From NCBI GenBank assembly GCA_963402885.1, contig OY727099.1, positions 27,051,001-27,115,000 of the forward strand: 64,000 bases of DNA, given 5' to 3'. The stretch's first letter is position 1, and each line of letters opens with the position of its first letter. This DNA comes from Antedon bifida. Lineage: Eukaryota; Echinodermata; Crinoidea; Comatulida; Antedonidae. Positions 50,301-62,300 of this stretch are shown here, piece by piece. The notes below the pieces were generated by a model. It made no database searches. It had not been told where the DNA came from and saw nothing but the letters and a program-made list of their open reading frames with translations. A program made the translations under genes and the position numbers.

Positions 50301-53300
50301 CAAGTTACTTCATAAATATATTATGCAGTTTCATTAAGCATCTGTTTAAGTGATTCTTACATTAATGTAATGTAATAGTACAGATTTCTAATGTTCATTC
50401 ATGCACTGATTCATGCATTTTAAGTGTAATGTAAAACTATTATCATTTACATAATATAGATCTAAATTGAGTCATACAATCTTAGAAGCAATAAGTCCTC
50501 TTTCTGTGGATGCACAGGTGAACTATTACTACTACAGTAGTTAGTTTAAGTACCGAAACTTATAACCAACCAAACTTTAAGCTCTGTCTACACTATCAAA
50601 CTAGTTTGACAAAAAAAGTGTGATGTGCCCAAATATGGTAGTGATTTTCCCAAATATATGGGCACATCACATTTGTTGTCAGTTTGATAGTGTAGACAGG
50701 GCTTTAGAGAAAACAAAATATAAACAGTGATCATAAGTTGTGGAAACATTGGGTTGAAAAGAAAGGTAGACAGAAACCTAATACAATAACAAACCATCCT
50801 GCCCTATGTTCTGCCCTATGGTCTGCCCTATGGTTTGTCCCATTATTGTGTTCCCCTAACTTGTGTGTACATACCATCCTTAGGAGCTGGTTTTTTAAGA
50901 GTGCCATCTTTCCTAAGTGTTTTATCTGGTATTGCGTCAGGATGGTTGGCCTCATAAGCAATCTTGAACGATAAATTCCTTAAAATACATGCGGCATTCT
51001 CAACAACCTAATAAAAACAAATAATTTGTCACTGATAAACGAAACAAAAATAATTGCCGTGAAAAAACATCAGACAAGCTGTGATTGAAGGTAAACATAA
51101 ATGCTGGGTATGTATACACATTCATGTCCATGACATATTTGATTATTTTACCATTGTGGGCAACAGAAAATCTGCTCACTATTTTTTTTTATCCGAATGG
51201 TAAAGTCAACACAAGCCTATTGGTTTATTCAAAATATACATGTAAAACAAAATAAGTCCGCAATCAAATATTTCCAGAAAAAAATGAATTCTGATAGTGA
51301 CATTTTAAAATGCTTCACATGTCATTACATTCTATGTATAATGATGTATTCTGTAAAGCGCTACATTGAAAATAAATTAAATGTGCTTTAAGTATATTCC
51401 TAAGTAACTGAAATCCATTATCACAAATTCTCAATGTGTGCGAGATCTTGAGAATAACTGTGTTTTGCACAGAGCTGTTATAGTAATACACATCATTTAG
51501 TTTTAGGTCAAGACACACAGTTTTCATATATTAATATACACATTATAATTTATCGCTAAGTTTATTTCTTTGGTTGTTAAATTTATATTATACTCTCTAT
51601 CTCTTTATATATATCTTTGTATACTGAATTTAATTTAACGCGCCTTCAGCACTCTTGGGTTGTATGTGTGCTATAAAAATTCATATTATTATTATTTAGG
51701 AATCTCAATTTATATGAAATTAGACATACAAATTGTACTGCATAAGACATTATTTAAAAAAAAATTGTTATCACCATTATCACATTAATTTAGCATAAAA
51801 AATTGATAGATTTAAAAGAATTCTCGCATTTTACAAAAACATACAAACAAAGCAACAACATTACATATCAATAATTAAATATCCAGAACATTTTACTCAA
51901 ATGCAATGAATGAATTATTGAATGTTGTCAAGTGGAATAGTATGTTTGTTTGATAAACGACATTTGGATTAATGTCTGAATTTGAAGCATCAATGTGTCG
52001 TCAACATTCATCAAAGTATTATAATAAGCTACTTCACATTTCTCTATGTAATGTGTTCAATTTCAATAATACCAAGCTTTCGTTCTGTGACTGTAGACGA
52101 AAGATGACCGTTAAATCGACCGAATACAGTGCCGGTAGTGAATGGAACAGTGTATACTGGGCTTATTTGCTTTTTGTATAAATTACCGTATCCTTCATCT
52201 AACATCCTGAATGACAGATGCCTTATAACTTGAAATCAAATCCATCCATCACGTACAATACAGAAATAATTAACTACATTTTTAAAAAAGAATGTTTGGT
52301 ACAGAAGGGTAGTAAAAGAAACAAGTCTTCTTTTCTATTAAAATTGTTTTATTTTTATATTTTATATGAATTAGACCAATAAAGGATGAATTTATTGAAT
52401 CTATAAATGAAATTTAAACTTCATATTTACCTTATTGTCCATTTCATTGCTTCTTGTTGCAACCAATAACACATAGTAGAATGAATCCACAAAACCTTCA
52501 CATTCTCTCATCTTCTTTCTTGTGTCTGTGTCTGCTGAGCTTACATTTCTAAAGCAATTTGAAAAATAAAAACATTTTACATTTTTATTTGAGCAAACCA
52601 TCATGAGTTATACTACTTGCAAATTGTTTCTGTATTTTTATATAATGCCAAATAAAAATCAATCAAAAATCAATAAATCTCCAATGGGTAATGATAGTTT
52701 TTACTAGATTTGCTCAGACTAAAGCTCTGTCTACACTATCAAACCGTGTGATATGCCCAAATACGGTAGTGATATGAAATCATCATGTATGAGAACATCA
52801 CATTTATTTTTCACATAAAGTTTGATAGTTAGACAGAGCTTAACAAACTGGATTGGCAGTAGTCGGGTATGGTGACTTCCAATGTACATTTTAACATAAT
52901 CCAAATAGCATATTATTATCCAAATAAGGTAACTTGCTCTTTGTAGATAAATGGAAAACTAAGTATCTACCTTAAGCATCCTGATGTATTTTTGAATATT
53001 GTATTCCACTGCTGGTCCATCATTCTGACGTCTCGCACATTGCCAGGCCATCCAGAGTGCGGTATTACAATGCGCTTTGTCAGCACCGTTAACCCATCAT
53101 CTACTATAGCTTTTTTCAATACCTAGTGGGGAATCATACAACAAATAGTTATAAAACATAAATAATTTTCTTTTTCTTCTCCTTTACCATCAGTTTGTGA
53201 TTTTATTACTTTAAAAAAATATTAAAACTTAAACTTAGGAATTCGTCATCAGTTTTGTTTTTCACCGATTGATATCTAAACAATTGAAACCTACTACTGA

Positions 53301-56300
53301 ACAACTAAGTTAGACTTACATCTGTTGAGGATAAGTTCCACAATGTGCCTGTAACCATTTCATAGATCTGTAGGAACAAATTACAAACATGTTGAATGAA
53401 CTTAAGAATATCACATTAAATATACTGGTGCTTTTCATTCATATCAAGAAAGTTTACTAATTTCAATAATATCAAAATAACAATACATATGATAGAATTA
53501 AGACATTTTAAAGACCATCCTGTAAAAGAAAACAAAAATTCTATGAGTCACTTCTATGAAACTTCTGTTAAAACAGGAATACTTCATTGCAAACAAGATG
53601 GAACCAATAATGTAAGTTTGTTATCTTGGTCAATATTGCTTGTTATATTGTAATGTAAAAGTGGTCATTAGTTGAAACCTACCTCTGGATCCTCAGTGTT
53701 TCTTAATTGGCGAATCAGTGATGGTATTCCGCCGGCGTTCTTGATGGCTATTTTGTTTTCTCGATTTGCTTTGCCGTAAGAGATGTTTCTGAGGGCACCG
53801 CATACACTTCTACTTATTTCTAGGTTGTCATGCGTAATGAGATTCACAAGGGCTGGTATTCCACCTAATCCTCTGTTAAATTAAACAAATTAACAATTTT
53901 TTACGTATGAAGTATGAAATGTGTAGCAAAAAGAACCTCCACAAAGCTCAGAGGCCCCCTATACATTTAATATCCTTACACACACAAAAGACAATGTTGT
54001 GGTATGGTTAAACAAGGTAAAGGGATATGTTGCCATCTTTGTTCTTCTCTGTTCATACCTTGTTTTTAAAGTATAATTGTTTATTTATTACTTTATCTTT
54101 CTGTGTTTTTGCTTTCTGTGATTTTTTATCCTCAATTTGCTTATATTTTACTGTTTATTTTGATTTTAATTGTCATTGAGAAAAGGGAAATAAATCTTAA
54201 ATTGAATTTGGTTGAACAATAAGGTTAACATAAATTTAATAACCTACAAATAAAATTTATTTTTATGTGAAAAGCATTTGACATTGGATTGATAAAGTTA
54301 CATGGTAAAATCAGTAGAATGAGTCTCCTGAGCCTCTTATCTATATCGTCTTACAGCACAGAATATTGTTAATATAATGTTTAAAGCACCTTGTTTTATT
54401 CTTTAACCCATCATCTCCATATGTCAGATGTTGTAGGTAGGCTGCAGCATTTGCTACGATAGCTTGATCGCGATGACCCAGATACTCTATGACCTCTTGT
54501 AAGTCTGGTGCCCGTAGTCCTGGTGAATAAAAATAAGAATTACTTAGATCTCATTTTATGTTGTCTAATTAGATAATATATTAGTTGAAATGAAAACAAC
54601 AATGGTATTAGGAACTAAGATTGTACTTTGATGCATTAAAGCATCTTTTGAGGATAATGGATCTGTTGTGAATCTATATTTTGCCATCATCATTAGCAAT
54701 GAAAGGAACATTGATTTTAATGAAATAAATGTTGGAAATATCGAATCCCATAAAACACTCTTTTAGTTTCAATAACATTGTGAATATCTACATGGTGATA
54801 ATGTTTTATGCCTTATATAACTGAGACAACCAACATTTATTAACACAAAAATAAGAAAATAATGATAAATAAACCAAATTAATATTGAATAATAAAAGAA
54901 CAAAAGTATAATAAAATAAAGCTATAAAGAAAAGCAAATCAAGCATTATGCATGGAATGATATAAAAACATACATGTCTAAAGCTCATTTACTTATGAGT
55001 TATTCCTCTAGGTTCTTGACATTAACATAATATTTTAAAATGTTTCACTAACACTCCACCAGACACAATATGTGTTCATTTCCATAGACTTAAAAAATGG
55101 TACACAACATGATCATAATGCATTGTGAATACTGAATGCATTGACAGCAGATTGAAAGAAATGAGAGTTCCATTACAAAGATTCCTGCACCAATTTCAAA
55201 ACCTTATAGATACCTTGTAAACAAATATTGTATAATTATAACAAGACAATATTCAAATGTCAACATTTAAGATTCGTAGAGGTTGAAAAAAAATTGCTTG
55301 CACCATTTATTCAAACCTTACCTCTCGTAAACAAATACATTTTTTCAAAATAAGCTGAAAAAAGACATCAATCACATGATTTAAACGACTTAAGTATTCA
55401 TTAGAATAAGATGAATCATAGAGAGTGGCTTAAAGACTTTGTGTCATCCAATCCATTAAAGACAACTCAATCTAATAATCTATCTTAACCCCACTGCCAT
55501 GGAGTTCGTTCATTGTACTTAAGCAACTATCTTAATTTTTAAAACTAGTTGGTAAAACATCCGTACTGTATCTATACTAAGTATGAATTGTTGCTGGCAT
55601 ATCTAGAGCAAGTGTTAACTTAAATGTCAACATTCAGATGCATTACTACAAGCTATGCTACAAACATGTTTCAAAACCATTTTCATGACAAAATGTTATA
55701 TTAGTGGATTGTGATCGAATCTGGCTTTAGCACGTAGGAGAATGGAAAGGCTTTCAATTCTAGTTACTTTCTAACAATATTTCAGTCACTTTTATTGCCA
55801 AGAAAAACCAGTAAAAATAGATTTAAGACAAACTTATAAAATGGTAATATTAATTAGCATGAAGCTCAACATAGTGGTGATACATTCAGACATGTTATCT
55901 CTCATTCAATGATGAAGGTTATGTGTTGGGATACGCCAACATTCATGGAATGTACTATTATCTGATAGGGGTGTTTAATAAAACTATATAATAATTTGAG
56001 TTGTAGCTCTCTTCTCGGAGAGAATAGGCTAATGTAGGTTTATCCAAGTAAGCTAGGCACGAAATAGACACATGTAATGTGTTTGGTAACACCACATATT
56101 ACAATTAGTCTAAAAAGTGAAAATGCTTTGATGAAAAAAAAACAACATGGTTTGTCGCCTTCCTTCTTCATTTTTAATCTTCTTGGACATCAATATAGTT
56201 GATTATTTTTAATTAATTATTTTATTAACTAGATTTGAAATAATTACTTACTTAATTACGTCAACACTTATCGTAATCTCTTCGTAAGTTCATCTTAATT

Positions 56301-59300
56301 TGAGGCCGGTTATTATAAATTTCAGTTTTTAATGACCTTAACACCTGCTAACTTACTGCAGTGAAAGAACTAATTTTTATCTTGTCAATAAATAAATGCA
56401 GTCACGGTTGATTTTTGATACCTTACAAGCTAAAAAATAGTGAAACCACAGAAATATTTGACTATTATAATTTACATTTAATCTATTGTCTAATAAATAC
56501 AAAAAAAATACATCTAAGTTAACACGGAATGGATAATAAGCACGATAAGTTTCAGAATTTCTGTGTATACAACATTCATAGCAAAAGGCAGTTATGTATA
56601 CCAAAGGGTTTATGTATAATTCATAATAAGTAATATTAATACATGGTGGTCAATATTGGATTAGCCACTGTTCAGAATATTCATAGCAAGAGCAGCTTAT
56701 TTGCTCTAGGCTTCCACGTACACGGTCATCAGCTAGTATCTATAATCTACTATGATGGTCAATTTAGATGGAGTTGTTTTCAATTTGTTTAATATCAATT
56801 TCATTTTTAATCTTTATTTTCATCTGCTTTACTACATTTCATCATTTTATTACAAGTTCATATGAATCATCAACAATTTCAGAATTCATTTAAAATGATG
56901 ACATGTAATTTCATGTCTGTTTTCTCTTCATGAAAGCAAGAGAATAAGCTAGAATAATATTAAAATGTGTTTGAATCGAACAGAACATGATATAGTAGCC
57001 CTATCACTTTTAAATATTAAATAGCAAATGTTTTCTAATTGCAAGGACACTTAATAGTAATATCTGTTTGCTGTCCATTTCACATTTTACAATTTGTGTG
57101 GAGATTCTCTTTGGAGTCGCTCTAAGTAAAGTATGACTACCATTTTTAGCTCTGGATAGTTACTAACTACTTCATTATTAATATTTGTATTTATTTAAGT
57201 TATTTGTTTATAAACTTGTATTCTATATGTATTGGCTATTAGGTATAATAAGTATTAAAATGATTATTTTATTGTGTACAAATTTATTGTATGATTAGTG
57301 TTAGCTCAGTTTCGATGTGTTCTTGCATGGCTGATTTACAGTTTGGGGCAGTTTGGAGAGGGAAAGGAGTCATCTTGTGCACTTTGCTGTACAACTGTAC
57401 TAACTAGTAATACTGTATTATTATAAGTACAAATACTGATTACTAAAGGCATGGAGTTGACTGCAAGTACTAGCAATGAATGTGTTATCACAGTGGACTG
57501 GATTGAACACATGCTACATTTACATTTTCTGTTATGAGCTTAGTATCTACTTATCACTGTACAAATATTATCACAAATTTAGCAAGTATAAGGGCGCCAA
57601 GCTCCATTGATAACTGAATAAGAACTGATACAATAAGCACAAATACCAATGCTTATTTTAGGTACTTGAATCAGGGCGCCAAGCTCCATTGATAACTTAG
57701 CCAGGACCGATACAATAAGCACAACTACCAATGCTTATTTTAAGTACCTGATTCAGTGTCTTTTAGTGATGCATTACTGGGGGTGTTCACAACTGTATGC
57801 TTGTTTTTTAATATCGCAACAGGAGCTACTTTCTTTGATAACACATGTGTAGGTGTGGTCTTTGATGAAATGGGATTGGCAGTTGATAATACATGTGTGG
57901 GCGTTGCCTTTGATGAAATGGGCGTGGCAGTTGCTAATACATGTGTAGATGTTGCCTTTGATGAAATGGGCGTGGCAGTTGCTACTTCTTTAATGCTTTC
58001 CATTCGCTTATTTTGACCTTTTCTCTTATTTGTTTTTGCTTATAAAAATAATAAACTTAATCAAATAATTCACAAAAAGAAAATATTAAACTGAACCTAT
58101 GATAATAAATCCAATCATAACTACAAATACAAAATATATTAATATTCAATACAATTAAAGGGACAATCCTATTAAGGGGACAACCATATTAAACTCATAT
58201 ATATATAAACTTTCTTGTGGAAGGAAAAAGAGGAAATATGTGGAAATCTTCCTGTCAAAGGAATGAGAAGAAACACACTATGTTTTAACACTACGACATG
58301 TGGACACCCCTAATAAGTGGACACTTTGTTGGGACCTGAAGTGGTTTTAGTGTATTATCAAAATGACTATGGATCTTTACCTTTTTCAGGGTGTAAGAAG
58401 GGTAGGTTGTCCTGGCTTTCTCTTGGGTCCATACTGGCAAGAGGTGCTGAATCCATTGTAGTTGGATCATACGTGTCTCCTAAAAAAGACAAACAATAAA
58501 CACACCATTACAAAACAAGAATTATCATTAATCCGTTGGAAATAGAGGACATGGTTGAATGAATATTAGCTAAATCAAATACGTAGATAAAATATTCTTG
58601 TAAGTTTATCACAGCAATAAAAATATGGATGATCTGTAAATGACCTTTGAAATAGTTTTTATGACTATTTTAGTCTTAAACACACATACTGTACATACAT
58701 GTTTTGCAATGCCACTAGCAATAATATTCTGTTATTTTGTAATCACTTTTAAGCAATTTTAAGATTAAAGTACAAACTCAGGTAAAAGCCCAATATCTTG
58801 AGTTCTAGAGATTTGCTTAATCAAGGAACAAATGTATGCTGTTATAAATTGGAATGTTTTAAGTAAAAATGACACTGGGACGAGGAGATTATTCCAAGGG
58901 TAGGAGATAACAGTGTAACACTGAAAACACTGTTTTCTTGTACAATAAATTGCTTACTAACTATTGTAGTATGACGACAAACAATGATGTCATTTACATT
59001 ATTGTTATTTACGTTATTATTCCTGAATCAAAGATTGTAACACAATTTATACCTACACAACACAATATGTCAATGTTTCAAAGAGTTTTAAGTACAAAAG
59101 ATACAGCTACTGCAGCTCACCACATACAGTATAATAATACTACTTTACAGCATAATGCTAACACTCCTATAAGGTCAGCTCAGTACTCAACTTTATGTAT
59201 TATTCCAAAGACAATAAAGAAATCATCAAAATTCCAACACAATTCAAAGTAACACAATTCATAAGAAAGTTTTAAGTATGAACAACTAAACTGGGTTAAT

Positions 59301-62300
59301 ATCCAATGTATTTGTTGTCTACTACGGCTGGTGAAAATATCCAATCCAGGTTTTACAAAAACAGCAAAGCAACGTTAGAATAGATAACAATGTTGAAACA
59401 GAATTGGTATGCAAACCAAACCCTGTCGTCAGTACTAAATGGCGTCACTCAACCATGGAACAAAGTGTAAAGTTCTGCAAACAAAGATGCTATCAATTCA
59501 TCTGTATTGTGGCACAATTAAAACAGTAATGGTACAGTTAAAAACAGCAGATAGTTATAATAGTAAGTAAACTTGATGGCCATACGGCTTACACTGTAGT
59601 ACTACAAATACTAAATCACGCCCTAAAACTACCCACTCCGGTAGTTCCTATTATTGAGCCAAAGCCTATTCTTGCATTCATGGAGACCTATTTGACTTCT
59701 TAGCAGGATTCCCATTGTCTGTTTATTTACATTAAAAGCAAACAACACAATAGCGTGTATGGACTTATAGAACAAATCAAAATATTACGTAGAAAGAAAA
59801 CACAATTAGTGGCAAAAAGGAAATAAGTAGGAAAATATTAGTTTCTAAAGTTTTATGATTTTAGTCAACATTTTCTTGAAGGGAATAAAAACATTACAAA
59901 ATAAGACAAACAAACAAGCATACAGAATTACCCTATAATAATAATTGCAAAACAAAATGACTTCCTAATGTGGTATTTTGTTTTTGATTTTAAACTAAAG
60001 TTAAATTGGACACATTATCAAAGTTCCAAGAACCACATTTCCTTCTGGTGTTTGTGGTAAAGAAAGTACAAGCAGCAATTACAGTCAAGCAGTTGAAGAT
60101 TAAAAGGGTTAAGCTAAACATTCTTAGACATGAATTAATTGTATGAGTTGTCTATACCATTACAGTACATGGCTAAAGCAGTTTATAAAGTGATATAATC
60201 CCTTCATACTGTACACTGTCATCCATGGATGTTATCCTTCACCTAGTCCACAACAGTATTGTTTTTGATTAATCAAACATCCAGTAAAAGTTGAAAAACA
60301 ATCAACATGGCAACAAATAAAAAGCTAACATATTAACACTACAATTTACCTTTCAATTTCTCCAAAGCTCTTTCAAATTTCTCTATGATGAAAAATTATA
60401 ATTTGTTACATTTAATATAATCATTGAATGTGAAGACACGGTGGATTACCATCAGTATAAGCGCCATTTAGTTGCAAATAATGTTACTTTGACCTTTGTC
60501 TGATAGACATACTGTTATCCTAGAAAAAATCCAGTACAAAACAGCAAACCAATTTACACCAGAAAAATCAGAAAACGCTATTTTTAGAAACAGCAGACAT
60601 AATCAGCAAATTCAGACTAAAGATAAACAAAACCAGCCAAACTACACAGAAGAAAAAGCACTTGTAAAAACCACAATATAACATACACACCTATCATGTA
60701 GTATGTACTGCACGAAGGCGACAAGAATATTTGTAAAAGATACCAACGACGATGACATCACAGCTTAATATTGACAGTGGCACCTGATCTTTTAACGACG
60801 GTCTTGTTCATTAACAAACACCCCCTATAGATAATTTAGTATGTTGTACTAGGAGACTGCTGTGACATGAACACTCACATTTCTGGCATTGACAGGGGGT
60901 GAGACCTGGACACCTAGGTCAATACAGTAAGCTGACATCACTATGTAAAACATAGTAAGCAAATAGATTATAGGAACCGTGTATTATTATAGGAACCGTG
61001 TATTATTATAGGAACCGTGTATTATTATAGGAACCGTGTATTATTATAGGAACCGTGTATAATTATAGGAACCGTGTATTATTATAGGAACCGTGTATTA
61101 TTATAGGAACCGTGTATTATTATAGGAACCGTGTATTATTCGCATAAAACGATAGAATTTTGAAGAAAAAACAATGCATGTTTCTTTGCCCATATAAGAA
61201 TGTTGTTTGCCTTGTTCAGTTATTGTGATGTATTTTATGTAAAGCGCCTTTGAGCATGTTTATTCATGAAAAGGGCGCTATAGAAATGTGGTATATTACC
61301 ATTATAGAACCCTTGATATATATACTAAAAAATCATCATTTTTGAAACATGCTTTGATTCAGCAGAATATACTCATAATCACAACAGCCTGTATAGTAGC
61401 ACAATAACATAGACATGATTAAAGGTTTCATCCCATTAAAACCATGAAACAGCAGCTATTTATCAATTGAATGGAACATTTTAGAAAACTTCCCTTTCAT
61501 TTCAGAATGTTCAGAAAATCTAGCTGTTCAGGTTGGCATTGAATGTACGGAAACACTGTATTATGTTTAAAAACAGCAAAATATTTATAATACTACATAC
61601 ACAAAGGTTAATATTAGGTAAGCAAGTTAAGGAAAGGTATTATTAGTTGATTAGAAAAATATGAATTAATATTTTTGAGCTATTTTCACATAATTTGTAC
61701 TCAAACAGCTTTGAATAAATTGAAAAGTTATTGCATTTTAACATCATAATAGAATACTCAAATTTTCACACATCTTAATTCAATAATTAGCATTGAAAAT
61801 GATTCTTTACAATTTATATAAATTTATCAAACACCAAACACACATCAAGCAAACATTGAACCTCACTCTGATATGGGTCTTCATCTGGTAACATATCCCA
61901 TATTTGGTCAACAGCATTGGAACGAGGAGAAGGGTATGGGCCATAGGTATCATGAACACCTTAACAAATAACATGTGGCATGCAGGGATAAACAAAATGA
62001 AAAATAAATAATGTAATCATAATTAAAACATACTGTACATTATTAAAAACAAAAATTATTAAAAAGTACAATATCAACAATGCATACAACTGAAAGTTAA
62101 ACTATATAACTATAACAAAATGTAATTAATAAAAGTTTTAGTTTTTGGTTTTTAAGTTGAATATAAAAATAACTTACGGTAATTTCCATTTCGTGGTAAA
62201 GTAGGTGAATCTCGGTATTGATCATCAAAATGCGGTGCATACGTTCCAGGAGGTGTTCCAACGTACCTCTCATTAAAACGCTCACTACCTTGCGGTGACG

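Larger units (their letters stand above)
58480..61861 (-). other. Catenin introns 3 and 4
   Basis: Intron 4 (58480-60349) and intron 3 (60381-61861) flank the short exon 60380-60350. They hold a 19 bp minisatellite (60967-61140) and a retroelement tail (61215-61310). The rest is AT-rich with no further exon that fits the phases. Confidence 0.55.

Noticed and set aside
57756-58016. An 86-codon + strand frame with repeated [11 protein letters not shown]
   Set aside because: Antisense shadow of the catenin repeat exon; the - strand frame has proper splice borders and phases and continues into the armadillo domain.
58938-59252. A 104-codon + strand frame in a catenin intron
   Set aside because: Low-complexity, Thr/Asn/Ile-rich, with no domain and AT-driven composition.
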